18,226 nt of DNA from JACPLA01 sp035291905 (GCA_035291905.1 DATDRF010000209.1:1-18226), one strand, 5' to 3'. Positions 6,777 to 15,599 are shown, counted from the first letter of the stretch. Numbers and translations: made by a program. Notes: generated from the letters alone by a model not told the origin.

Positions 6777-7065
6777 CGGCCTAGCAGGGAATTAGACGTT
6801 TGTTGTGCGAGAATTTCCCTGTTTCGCCGATTGGCGCTTCAGGTGCGAGCCAAACTGCCGTTTCTGCTCCTTTTTTGACTGAACGCGAAGCCATCATTCC
6901 CCCCATGGATGTTCTGACCCCAACCGGGATTTTGCGAGCACCTGGAATCCCGCATCGGCTCAAATCCGATTTCCCTGTTCGATCCTGTGACAAGCGCCGT
7001 TTTCATTTCTTATCCTCAACCTTGAACGTGACCTGATACTGCGAAAGCAGTGATCCTTGGTGCCA
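6777..7065. other. Intergenic region with no supportable gene
   Basis: About 290 bp between the thioredoxin-like gene promoter and the terminator of the next gene. Both strands have short open frames (70 and 78 residues), but neither has a ribosome-binding site, a composition like its neighbours or a recognisable domain. Visible structure: CGGGATT (6925-6931) pairs with AATCCCG (6946-6952), and ATTTCCCTGTT occurs twice as a direct repeat (6813-6823 and 6969-6979). I see no known riboswitch or RNA family. Confidence 0.4.
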
Positions 7066-7103
7066 AAATAAAAAAGCCCGCCTTGAGAAATCCGGGCGGG
7101 CTT
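7066..7103 (-). terminator. Rho-independent terminator of the secreted-protein operon
   Basis: On the minus strand AAGCCCGCC (7103-7095), a 12-nt loop and GGCGGGCTT (7082-7074) form a perfect 9-bp stem that runs into a T-rich tail (7075-7066). It begins 18 nt after the stop of the 870-residue protein. Confidence 0.9.
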
Positions 7104-7120
7104 CTTGGAGCGAGAGAGGT

Positions 7121-9733
7121 CTATTTCAGCAGAACGAGCTTGCGCGTCTGCGAGAATTCACCTGCCTGCAGCCGGTAGAAGTACGTGCCGTTGGCGAAGT
7201 AGGTGGCGTTCCACCGGACAACGTGAACCCCGGGAGACATCGCCTCCGAAACGAGGGTTTCGATGGTGTTGCCGAGAACGTCGTAGATCACCAGCGTGAC
7301 GAACGAGCGCTCAGGAACTGCAAACTGGATCGTTGTGCTCGGGTTGAAGGGATTCGGATAATTCTGACTTAGAGCGTATTCTTGAGGCGTGCCCCGCTCC
7401 TGCATTCCTACGCCAACCAGCGCATTTGCAGTTCTGACGGTCTTGGAGTTGGACGCGTTGACGGTATCGACCCCGTCCGTCACTTTTCCGGTGATGACGT
7501 AGTCACTGGAGGGCTGGAATCTCTGAGAGTTGATGCTTGCGGTATCGGCCTGGGTTATCAATAACGTATCCAAGCCCGGCCCGGAAACACGGATGAGATA
7601 GGTCAACGTGTTGTTGTCAGGATCGGTGGCTTGCGTCCAGGCAATAGGAATCGCGACGTTGTAGTTCTTGACCGTATCGATGACAGGCTGGGTGAAAACA
7701 AACGACGATGGCGGGCTGTTGAAAGCGCTCGGATGAACCTTGAATGTCCAGGCTGCGCTGTCTTTCAATCCCCATGGGTCTTGAAACACGACCGTCACGG
7801 TAACTGACGGGACAATGCCGGAAAAGAGACGGGAAAAACTTGCGGAGCTGCCGGTTTGTGCGACTATGCCGTCGACCTTCCATGTGTAGGTCAATGCATC
7901 GCCGTCGGGGTCATAGGAAGTGACGGAAAATTGCTGCGTTGTGCCAACCTCCACTGAGTCCAAAACCGAAGGAGTCTTGTAGGAAAGGTAGGGCTTGGCA
8001 TTCGTCGATCGTATCTGCAGCCACCCGTTTTCAATCAGCGGAATCGGCGCCCCCTCGTTGAACAAGACGTTCGTCAGATAGATGTACGACGTCGAAGGTC
8101 TTGGGGTAGAATCGGGAACGGCAAACCTCAACCTGATCAATGTCCCGGCGGAGGTGACGGGATTGACTGCCGCCGCTGCGATCTGTACTGCCCCGTTTGA
8201 ATAACCGGGGACGACACTCCATCCGTTGGACAAAGTCCCGTCCGTCATGATGCTGTCGAGTTTCAGATAATAGCCGGTGGTGTGGGTGATCTTGAACTGA
8301 AACGCCATGAATCCGGTATCGTTGGCTGTGACGAGAATCGGAAGTTCAACGGCCGTATCGGCTGCGGTTACGACAAGCTGAGAGAACGAAGGAACAGTCA
8401 ATCGGAAATCGTAAAGATTGATCGTTCCGCTTGTGCCTGATGCACCGTTAACATCCTTTGCCGTGACGGTGACCGATCCGCCGCGCAGGACTTTAAGGAT
8501 CCCGGTGGAAGAAATGGTCGCTTTAGCGGAATCGGAAACGGCCCACGTATACGGGGGCGTGCCGCCCGACGCGTTGAACTGCAAAGAATCCCCTTTCACC
8601 AATTGCTGCGTACCGCCCGGGGAAACGTTGATCGTGGCAAGTTGTGTCACAGTCGCGTATCCGGTAACGGTGTTGGCTGGAAGGTCCTCATTGAAGATCA
8701 GGTTCTGGAAGCCGATCGTTGAGCCGCCATACGTTGACTCGGTCGCCTTCAGGCGAACGAAGACCAATGTTCCGGAACCGCTGATTGCCGATATTCCCGC
8801 AAAAGAGACCGAAACCTTACCCGCCAACGTGGAGAATTCGGGAGAGGCTGAGGCCAGAATAGTCCCGGCCACAATTACATCGGTCGCGGTCCACAAGTTC
8901 TGGTTGAATGTAACCGTGAGCTGCCCCGAAGTGATTCCGAGGCCCGTGACGTCTGTGGTCTGGATCGGAAGATCCAGGAATTGACCCTGGTAGACACTCG
9001 TGTCACGGACGGACAGTTTCATCCCGCGGATTTCAACCAGGCCCGTCGTGTCGGTGATACCAATGCTATCCGTGCACACCACGCGCACGAAACCGGGATT
9101 CGTTGCCGCAAGGAGACCCGTGCCGCTTACAGTCGCCTTCCCCGGGTCGGTTGTTGACCATGTGACGGGGCCTGTCGCACCCGATACGGAGAACTGCTGC
9201 GTATCTCCCCGAGTCAGGAGGGCTGTGTTGGGCGATGCGGTAATGAACGGCGGGACATTGACGGTGATGGTCGCGTTGACGAGGGAAAGTGCTATCTCCC
9301 CCTCGTTGAGAAACGTGGTTCCGGTGTAGAACGATATCCCCGCGCCAACGTTCGAGACGGGTATCTTCGCCTTGAACCGGAGAAACACCAGGCGGCCCGT
9401 GTCACTCAAAGCTGTCGCCCCGCTTCCCGCAACAAGAAGTCTCCCTGCTGAAGGGACGTTGCCTTCCGTGTAGGCCCATGTTTGAGTCATGGATCCCGTG
9501 GTAATCACGGAGTCAAACTGGAGATATGTCGAATTGAATTGGATATCCAGCTGATAGGAGATCACATTCAATCCGGTCAACGAGCTGTCGACGTAGACGG
9601 GAACCAGAAAGGTTGTCCCGCCGACAACCGTCATGTTCTTGAAGGCAAGGCGTATCGGCCCGGCCTCCGCGGCCGAATGCAATCCCAGGATCAGGATGCA
9701 CCCGACAATGAGTTGTTTCAACCTCGGATTCAT
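7121..9733 (-). CDS. T9SS-secreted protein with three cohesin-like domains and Ig-like domains
   Basis: An 870-residue secreted protein. Signal peptide 1-24. Three cohesin-like domains alternate with Ig-like domains: cohesin-like about 27-160, BIG2-like about 162-236, cohesin-like about 238-366, BIG2-like about 368-438, cohesin-like about 441-575, then an Ig/PKD-like domain (about 580-667, SYDPDGDALTYTWKVDG) and a fibronectin-III-like one (about 672-770). Each cohesin-like unit shows a GxLxxxRF/RL strand and ends near a FLNEG/IFNED/LFNEG turn. The C-terminus (about 784-870) is a T9SS type A sorting domain: QNYPNPFNPSTTI, GTYFYRLQAG and terminal KLVLLK, implying export by T9SS and surface release or anchoring. 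AAAGGA at 9741-9746 sits 7 nt before the ATG. Only 40 bp separate it from the dockerin-bearing gene upstream, so the two form an operon. A scaffold role is inferred, not shown. Confidence 0.85.
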   Translation of the reverse strand: MNPRLKQLIVGCILILGLHSAAEAGPIRLAFKNMTVVGGTTFLVPVYVDSSLTGLNVISYQLDIQFNSTYLQFDSVITTGSMTQTWAYTEGNVPSAGRLLVAGSGATALSDTGRLVFLRFKAKIPVSNVGAGISFYTGTTFLNEGEIALSLVNATITVNVPPFITASPNTALLTRGDTQQFSVSGATGPVTWSTTDPGKATVSGTGLLAATNPGFVRVVCTDSIGITDTTGLVEIRGMKLSVRDTSVYQGQFLDLPIQTTDVTGLGITSGQLTVTFNQNLWTATDVIVAGTILASASPEFSTLAGKVSVSFAGISAISGSGTLVFVRLKATESTYGGSTIGFQNLIFNEDLPANTVTGYATVTQLATINVSPGGTQQLVKGDSLQFNASGGTPPYTWAVSDSAKATISSTGILKVLRGGSVTVTAKDVNGASGTSGTINLYDFRLTVPSFSQLVVTAADTAVELPILVTANDTGFMAFQFKITHTTGYYLKLDSIMTDGTLSNGWSVVPGYSNGAVQIAAAAVNPVTSAGTLIRLRFAVPDSTPRPSTSYIYLTNVLFNEGAPIPLIENGWLQIRSTNAKPYLSYKTPSVLDSVEVGTTQQFSVTSYDPDGDALTYTWKVDGIVAQTGSSASFSRLFSGIVPSVTVTVVFQDPWGLKDSAAWTFKVHPSAFNSPPSSFVFTQPVIDTVKNYNVAIPIAWTQATDPDNNTLTYLIRVSGPGLDTLLITQADTASINSQRFQPSSDYVITGKVTDGVDTVNASNSKTVRTANALVGVGMQERGTPQEYALSQNYPNPFNPSTTIQFAVPERSFVTLVIYDVLGNTIETLVSEAMSPGVHVVRWNATYFANGTYFYRLQAGEFSQTRKLVLLK

Positions 9734-9773
9734 GGATTTGTCCTTTCAGTGTCCGTTGATGAGCATCGGTGCA

Positions 9774-12700
9774 TTATTTCACCATGATCATCTTTTTGAC
9801 ACTGACGAACGATCCGGCTTTGATCCTGTAGAAATACATTCCCGAACTGACGCGGCTCCCGCTGTCAGACCGGCCGTCCCACGTGATCCTGTATTCTCCG
9901 GCCGCCTCTTCCTTGTCCAGCAGGACGCGCACGAGCTGGCCGTTCAGGCTGTAGATCTCCAACCGTACGTGTTCGCCGTCGTTCGGAACCTCGTAAGAAA
10001 TAACCGTCGATGGGTTGAAGGGGTTCGGATAATTCTGATGCAGCTGATACGTCACCGGTTTTCCCTTCACGCTGATGCTTCCCGATGTTGCCTGAGCCGA
10101 AGCGTTGGCTTCGTTCAAGGTCACTTTGTTGAACGTGATTGCTTCGTCAAACGAACCGCGTATCTCCTTGCCGGCTTCAAACGTGATTGTCAGCAGACTG
10201 CCGTCGCCCGCCAGCGGCTGGGCAGAGGCGAAGAAGATATTCACCCGGCCTTCCCGTATGCCGTATTCGAACATGGTTCCCTGCATGAGTCCCGTCGCCT
10301 GTACGGAGATGGGGCGCAGTACTTCGGGATTGAATCCAAGCTCCATGTCGGCGGCATACAGATCCGCCAGTCCTTGTGCATCGAGCGTGAGCGTCACCTG
10401 TTCGCCTCTCTCGACGTTCCCGCTGCTCAGAGCAATCGAACCCGGAACGGTCTTGGCTTCCACAGACTGCCCGCCCTTGACGCTTCGGTTGAACTCGATG
10501 GGAAAGATGCTGATCTTTCCGACCACGTACTGCAGGATGTACGATGCATCCATCGAGGTGATGCCTCCTGCGGCGCTCACGTCGGCCACCTGTTGCTGGA
10601 GCGTATTCAATGGATTGGTGCCGCTGTCCGCCAGCCATTTCAGGATAAGTGACGCATCATAGGCCTGAATGTTGCCGCTGAGGCTCACATCGCCGGCGAG
10701 AGGCTGGTCGGTACCGGAGGCCAGGTAAGAGCTGTAGTCGACGGAGGTGGTGACGGTTGAGGCTGATCCAACCGGCGAGCCAGAAACATCGGACACATTC
10801 GGCCCTGTGTTGGTGCCCCACCAGTTCCACCTTGCATCAATGTTGAAGGTCTTGTTGTAGTTTTCAAGGCCGTAACTGTAGTTCTTGTAGATGTCGCTGT
10901 AGTTCACCACGGGATTCGAGGATCCTGAAGCGTAAATGCCTTTGTAGTTATCACGAATCGAAAGGAACATCAGTGTCGGACTGGCATTCGTCATTCTCAA
11001 TGCGCCATTCCCGCTGTATCCGCCGTAACGTACCACTGCGTGTTCGATACGGCAATCTGGATCATACGAAAGATCTTCAAACGTGATTCCGCTCCAGTAA
11101 CCGTAGTTTGGAGATGACGCGGTTGAATCGGCGTTCGTATCTCCCCCGTAGAAGTCGTCCTCTTCGGACGTGAAAACGATGGTGCTGTCCGGATGACTTC
11201 CTCCGATGGCCAAAAGTCCGCGTTGTATGTTCATGCCGTAATATTGGCGGAACTTTACGATGACACCGGGTTGGATGGTCAGAGTGGAGCTCGTGCCGAC
11301 CGTCAGGCCGCCGACGAGATAGGGGATGTTGTTGACGCCTGCGAAGTTCCGTTTTGTCATTGTTGCGTCGCCGGCGAGGGTCTCATTGACGATTCCGAGC
11401 GCGCGGTAGGTCGTTCCGCTGATGGTATTGATGCCGGTCGGCGTGAAGTTCGCCGCGAGGGACATCTGGATCGGCGCAAAGTCATGGTTGTCGAATGTGC
11501 AATCGCCGATTGTCGGGCTCGAAACGCCGTTCAGCCTTACACCCCAACTATTGTTTGAAAAGGTGCAGTTGGTAATGGACGGCCCTGCCTGCTGCAAATC
11601 GATTCCATAGGTCGCGTAGCGGATCACCGCGTATTGCACTACGTCGGCCGTGTCAATACTCCCGTCGCTGTAGTAGATCCGATAGGGATGATCGACGGAG
11701 GGGGAATTTGCCGAACCGTTTCCGTTCGTATCCATCGGGTTCCCGTAGCTGTCATCGCGGCTGTTCGTGAACACGACAGGATTGCCCAAGGTCCCAAGAA
11801 CTTTCAGGCTGCCGTTGACGATCCAGCCGTAGTCTTTGAACACTGTCCCTGCCGGAATGATGATGGTCGTTCCCGAGTTCACCGTGACATTTCCCCACAG
11901 GACGTAAGGAATGCCTGCATATCCGCCGAAGTCCCGCAACGGAACGGTCGCGTTTTGCGAATAGGTCTCCGGTTTGATCCCGATAGCTGTGAAGCCAAGA
12001 TTAAGAATTGTGTTGTTACTGAAGGTCGGTGTCGCAAACATGCTCATTGTTACAGGCGTGTAGTTGACAGCCGTAATCTCACTGTTGGTGATCGAGGGAT
12101 CCGCACTGCCGAAGATGCCGACACCGGAGGAGGAGCTCAATGTGAAAACGCTGCTGTCAATCACGACGTGTGAGCTGTAGATGCGCACTATGCCGTAATC
12201 GTAGCTGTAATTATATCCGCCGCCGTAGCGGAAGATGCAGTTGCGGAGGGAGTTGATGGTGTCGATGCTCGAGTTTTGGAAGTCAACGCTGTTCCATGCG
12301 CCTTTGGTAGGCGAGCTGGAGCTTCCGTCGTTGTTTGTATCGCCGCCGTTCGAGTCGTCCGAAAGGGCGGTGAAGACGATCTTCTGACTGGAAGTACCGT
12401 CGGCCTTCAAGCCTCCCTGGACGTCGATTCCGTAGTAGTAAGATGAAAACTTGATAACTACGCCGGGAGCAACGGTCAACACCGCGCTCGGTGCAATAGT
12501 AAGATTGTCGACGATGTAGGCGATATTCGTGATGCCCGCGACATCCCGCTTGTTCAATGTTGCATTGGAAGATAACGTTCCTTCGAGAATGCGAATTCCG
12601 CTTGTGCCGTTGGCATTGAACGTGATGTTTGTGAATGTGGGATTTGAGAGAAGCGACATTGCGATAGGATCGAGCCTGCTGCTCTCAAACGAAACAGCGT

Positions 12701-15044
12701 TGATCTGGGGGGCGGAATTACCCTCGCATTTCACTCCATAGTAGTACGATTGGGCCAGCAGAGAATTCTTGACAGTCGCGTTGGAGTTGGTCATGGTGAC
12801 CAGTCCATACGCGGCATTTCCGCCATATTGGATTACAGTGCTGTCGAGAACGCAGGCAGAGTCAACGCTGGTGTCCTGGAATCTGATGGTGTACCAATTC
12901 CCCTGCGCCGGCGCAGAGGCAAGCCCGTCACCATTCGTGTCGAGGGGATTCCCGATGTTGTCATCCTTGATCGATGTGAAATGGATCTGGCCGTTGGCAA
13001 GACTCCCCTTTGCCGAAAGGCTGCCGTTCACGTAGATTCCCGTGCTCGGATTCATCTTGATGACCACTCCGGGTTCAACGTTGACGAACGTACCGGAATT
13101 GATAGTCACGTCACCAAGAACCACGTAGGAGATGTTGGTATAACCCGCAAAATCGCGCCGATAGACCGTCCCGTTGGCACCAACTGCATGCCCGATGATT
13201 CCAAGTGCGCGGAGGCCAGGGTTCTGCATAACATTTGATCCAGTGAATGTCGGGTTTGCGGAGATCGACATGGCAATGGGTGTGTATTGCGAATTGACGA
13301 AGACACAATTGCCGATTTTTGGTTTCGAGACAAGGAAAGCGTAGACCCCGTACACGTTATCCGTAAGAGTATCGTTCTCGATTGTCGCGCTGGTATTGAT
13401 GAGTGTGAGAAGACCTTCTGTGTAGACGCCGTTGTAGTATGCTCCCGGCGTGTTTCCATACCTGAGAACGCAATACTTGAAGATTGACGTCGTGTCGTTC
13501 GTCGATTCCAGAGTGATGCCTCCCCAATCGCCGCGGCTCGGGTTAGACAGGTTGCCGTTCTTGTTTGTGTCGAACGGATTTCCGTACTGATCGTCGTGGA
13601 CCGATGTGAAGACAATCGTGCTATCCGCTGTTCCCTGGGCAACGACCTTCCCCTGGATAATCAGACGATTGTAGTAGTTGTAGGATTTGATGACGACGCC
13701 GGGCTGAATGGTCAGCGTGTACGCAGGCGGTATTGTGACTGTCCCGAGCATCAGATAGGTAACGTTGGGAACGGAAGTGAAGGAGCGAATCGGGAGATAA
13801 GAATTGGCTACCACAGTTTCCGAAAGAATGCCGATGGCGTTGTATTGATTGTCGGCGGTCGAGAATGAGTTGTTCGAAAACACCGGGCTGGCAGAGAACG
13901 AGAGAGCTATCGGGACTACCGTGCTTGTCCCGATGTCGTTGTTTGAGAAGTTCGGGCTCGATGTTCCCTGCATCATGACGCCGTAGTAGTTGTTGGCCAA
14001 TGAGCAGCTGTCGATGGTGGGACTGGCATTATAAAGAGAGACGCCCCCCTTTTGATAGTAGCCGCCCCAGCTAACGACGCAACGTCGCATGACGCTCGCA
14101 GAGTCGCCACTCGTATTATTGAACGTAATCCCGTCCCAGATGCTCTGAGTCGGCGAAGACAATGCTCCATCGGCATTGGTATCTCGCAGCGTGCCCCCGG
14201 CATTGTCATCCTTGTAGGAAGAGAAATAGATGGCACTCCCCGCGGACGCATTTGCCACAAGGACACCGTTGATGACCAGGCCATTGTAATCGGCAAACTT
14301 GACAATGCTTCCGGTCGGAATGGTAAGGGTGCTTCCGGAATTGACCGTGAAGTTGCTATAGAAGACATACGGGACGCTTACTGTATCGAGCGTAAAAGCG
14401 CCGGAAGATGACGAAAAGTAAATGTAGATCCCGTCATGAGTGTTTCCGACGAGATTGTTTGCACCGTCGAAGACGATGTTTCCCTGCGCATAGTATGACA
14501 CGGGCCAGTCGCATTGAGAGATGTTTGAATTCTCAATGACCGCGGAACCCTGATATCCGACCATCACACCGTGGTTTTTCGATTGGGAGACAGTGCAATT
14601 GCGGAGGGTGGCGGTGCCGCTGTAGATGTAAAGGGCCGGATTCCATGTGGGGAAGGAAGAACTTCCGCCGTACTGAATGACGCAGGTGTCAAAAGTCGCA
14701 CTAGCAAGAGAAGCCGAGTTGCCTACCTGAATGTAGTTCCAGTCGCCTTTCGCAGGAGTGCCGCTTGTCGTGTCCTTCGAAGATGTGAACTTCGCATGGC
14801 GCGCAGCCAGGCTGGCTGTGCCATTGATATAGAGATAGGTGCTTGCCTGAAATCGCACGACGACGCCCGAGTCGACCGTGAGGGTGAATCCGCTGCTCAC
14901 GTTGACGTTGCTGGTGACTACGTAAGGACTCCCTGCAAGGGTCCATGCGGAATCCTTGGAAATTGTTCCCCCGACGTTTGTCTGGCCGAATGATGCATAG
15001 GCCGTGACGATAAAAAGCACGAACAAAGCGCGAGCAATCTTCAT
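9774..15044 (-). CDS. T9SS-secreted multi-module beta-helix protein with dockerin-like and cohesin-like domains
   Basis: A 1756-residue secreted protein. Signal peptide 1-20 (MKIARALFVLFIVTAYASFG). Residues about 30-1416 hold seven right-handed beta-helix modules of roughly 200 residues, each with PGVVIKF-like, DDxxG, DTNxDG and RYGG-like landmarks, closing with WNWWGTNTGP (1407-1416) seen in many NosD-like helices. About 1449-1512 is a dockerin-like pair of loops (GDVSLSGNIQAYDAS, ADVSAAGGITSMDAS). About 1533-1659 is a cohesin-like domain, and 1668-1756 a T9SS type A sorting domain (NYPNPFNPST, GMYFYRIKAG, KMIMVK). The true start is the ATG at 15044: AGGAG (15053-15057) lies 8 nt ahead and the signal peptide begins there; the frame extends to 15161 without support. 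Beta-helix proteins of this type often bind or cleave polysaccharide, but no catalytic residues could be assigned, so adhesion is equally possible. Confidence 0.85.
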   Translation of the reverse strand: MKIARALFVLFIVTAYASFGQTNVGGTISKDSAWTLAGSPYVVTSNVNVSSGFTLTVDSGVVVRFQASTYLYINGTASLAARHAKFTSSKDTTSGTPAKGDWNYIQVGNSASLASATFDTCVIQYGGSSSFPTWNPALYIYSGTATLRNCTVSQSKNHGVMVGYQGSAVIENSNISQCDWPVSYYAQGNIVFDGANNLVGNTHDGIYIYFSSSSGAFTLDTVSVPYVFYSNFTVNSGSTLTIPTGSIVKFADYNGLVINGVLVANASAGSAIYFSSYKDDNAGGTLRDTNADGALSSPTQSIWDGITFNNTSGDSASVMRRCVVSWGGYYQKGGVSLYNASPTIDSCSLANNYYGVMMQGTSSPNFSNNDIGTSTVVPIALSFSASPVFSNNSFSTADNQYNAIGILSETVVANSYLPIRSFTSVPNVTYLMLGTVTIPPAYTLTIQPGVVIKSYNYYNRLIIQGKVVAQGTADSTIVFTSVHDDQYGNPFDTNKNGNLSNPSRGDWGGITLESTNDTTSIFKYCVLRYGNTPGAYYNGVYTEGLLTLINTSATIENDTLTDNVYGVYAFLVSKPKIGNCVFVNSQYTPIAMSISANPTFTGSNVMQNPGLRALGIIGHAVGANGTVYRRDFAGYTNISYVVLGDVTINSGTFVNVEPGVVIKMNPSTGIYVNGSLSAKGSLANGQIHFTSIKDDNIGNPLDTNGDGLASAPAQGNWYTIRFQDTSVDSACVLDSTVIQYGGNAAYGLVTMTNSNATVKNSLLAQSYYYGVKCEGNSAPQINAVSFESSRLDPIAMSLLSNPTFTNITFNANGTSGIRILEGTLSSNATLNKRDVAGITNIAYIVDNLTIAPSAVLTVAPGVVIKFSSYYYGIDVQGGLKADGTSSQKIVFTALSDDSNGGDTNNDGSSSSPTKGAWNSVDFQNSSIDTINSLRNCIFRYGGGYNYSYDYGIVRIYSSHVVIDSSVFTLSSSSGVGIFGSADPSITNSEITAVNYTPVTMSMFATPTFSNNTILNLGFTAIGIKPETYSQNATVPLRDFGGYAGIPYVLWGNVTVNSGTTIIIPAGTVFKDYGWIVNGSLKVLGTLGNPVVFTNSRDDSYGNPMDTNGNGSANSPSVDHPYRIYYSDGSIDTADVVQYAVIRYATYGIDLQQAGPSITNCTFSNNSWGVRLNGVSSPTIGDCTFDNHDFAPIQMSLAANFTPTGINTISGTTYRALGIVNETLAGDATMTKRNFAGVNNIPYLVGGLTVGTSSTLTIQPGVIVKFRQYYGMNIQRGLLAIGGSHPDSTIVFTSEEDDFYGGDTNADSTASSPNYGYWSGITFEDLSYDPDCRIEHAVVRYGGYSGNGALRMTNASPTLMFLSIRDNYKGIYASGSSNPVVNYSDIYKNYSYGLENYNKTFNIDARWNWWGTNTGPNVSDVSGSPVGSASTVTTSVDYSSYLASGTDQPLAGDVSLSGNIQAYDASLILKWLADSGTNPLNTLQQQVADVSAAGGITSMDASYILQYVVGKISIFPIEFNRSVKGGQSVEAKTVPGSIALSSGNVERGEQVTLTLDAQGLADLYAADMELGFNPEVLRPISVQATGLMQGTMFEYGIREGRVNIFFASAQPLAGDGSLLTITFEAGKEIRGSFDEAITFNKVTLNEANASAQATSGSISVKGKPVTYQLHQNYPNPFNPSTVISYEVPNDGEHVRLEIYSLNGQLVRVLLDKEEAAGEYRITWDGRSDSGSRVSSGMYFYRIKAGSFVSVKKMIMVK
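10068..10448 (-). other. Cohesin-like domain of the beta-helix protein
   Basis: Residues 1533-1659 begin with IALSSGNVERGEQVTLTLDA, pass through a FNPEVL strand, then GDGSLLTITFEA, and end at VTLNEANASAQATSGSISV. The order of strands and the GDGxLxxIxF motif match the type I cohesin pattern. It shares its NE turn with all three cohesin-like domains of the downstream gene. Confidence 0.65.
10509..10700 (-). other. Dockerin-like segment of the beta-helix protein
   Basis: Residues 1449-1512 contain two loop-helix units, AGDVSLSGNIQAYDASLILK and ADVSAAGGITSMDASYILQY, spaced 36 residues apart as in type I dockerins. Loop positions 1 and 12 keep Asp, but positions 3 and 5 are Ser, Ser and Ser, Ala instead of Asn/Asp, so calcium binding may be weakened. 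Confidence 0.65.
10797..14957 (-). repeat. Seven tandem beta-helix modules of about 200 residues
   Basis: Within the large protein, DD-x-x-G landmarks fall at residues 279, 484, 694, 896, 1097 and 1296, giving a period of 199-210 residues (about 600-630 bp). A first, degenerate module has KDTTSG at 90-95. Six modules keep a DTNxxG/S loop, five have a GxW or xxW strand after it, and most end in a YGG-type turn. Module 6 departs most (DHPYRIYY in place of the Trp strand). Confidence 0.8.
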
Positions 15045-15567
15045 GACTGCCTCTCCTGAGAATGAATGGTTGACAAAAGCTGTACAGATTGATTTTGCGG
15101 ATTCAGAATCGCGGGCAAGGATATATTGTCGGTGTTTGGAATTGAATTCAAGCCAAGACAAAAAGGAGAGAACGCTGTCGAATGCGACAGGCTCCCCTGA
15201 GCGTGATCGCGAATCTACACTTTAAGAATTGGTACAGCGAGGTAGACGGATGGGATAGCCTCCCAGTTCGAACTCAATGTAATCCTTCGGGCTTCGAATG
15301 TCAAGCTTTTGTATTGCATCAAAAGCTCTTCAAGTTTCGGGAAAACCGTCAAATCGAAGCACTGTTGTACTACTCAACGGCATGACCGGGGAGTGTGACG
15401 GTAATCAAGAGAAGGAAGGAGTTACCGCTAACGTGGGAAGTGTGGTCCGGAATCTCTTCGGCAAGTCTGATGAATGTCGCTGCTGAACAGAATCCTCCTC
15501 GCGAGAGCAAGCATGAAGATTGCCTTTATGTGAAAATGAGGGGGAAATCGTGAGAAATTCAAAAGTC
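15045..15567. other. Divergent intergenic region, no supportable gene
   Basis: About 520 bp between the start of the secreted-protein operon and the promoter of the phosphatase lipoprotein. Short open frames exist on the plus strand (67 and 62 residues) but lack usable ribosome-binding sites and family features. Small hairpins are visible: CTGTCG/CGACAG (15175-15190, 4-nt loop) and AGCTTTTG/CAAAAGCT (15304-15327, 8-nt loop). The operon promoter must lie on the minus strand here; a TATATCC at 15118-15124 with a TTG 23 nt before it is only a weak candidate. Confidence 0.45.
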
Positions 15568-15599
15568 TTGTAATATCGTTAAGCGGCTGTTACCTTTTG
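15568..15599 (+). promoter_or_regulatory. Putative Bacteroidota-type promoter of the phosphatase lipoprotein
   Basis: TTG at 15568-15570, a 20-nt spacer, then TACCTTTTG at 15591-15599, close to TTG / TAnnTTTG with one extra T before the G. It ends 21 nt before the ATG at 15621. Confidence 0.5.

Noticed and set aside
9633..10652. 339-residue open frame on the plus strand
   Set aside because: Spans the gap between the two secreted-protein genes and overlaps both; composition is that of an antisense frame and no domain is seen.
10797..14957. CRISPR-like or satellite array suggested by regular spacing
   Set aside because: The period is about 600 bp and the repetition is at the protein level within one open frame; there are no short identical repeats with unique spacers.
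15045..15161. 39-residue N-terminal extension of the beta-helix protein
   Set aside because: The ATG at 15044 has AGGAG at the right distance and opens directly with a signal peptide; the extension would bury it.
15230..15310. Possible tRNA because of a TTCGAAC loop sequence
   Set aside because: The bases flanking the loop cannot form the 5-bp T stem, and no acceptor or anticodon stem could be found.
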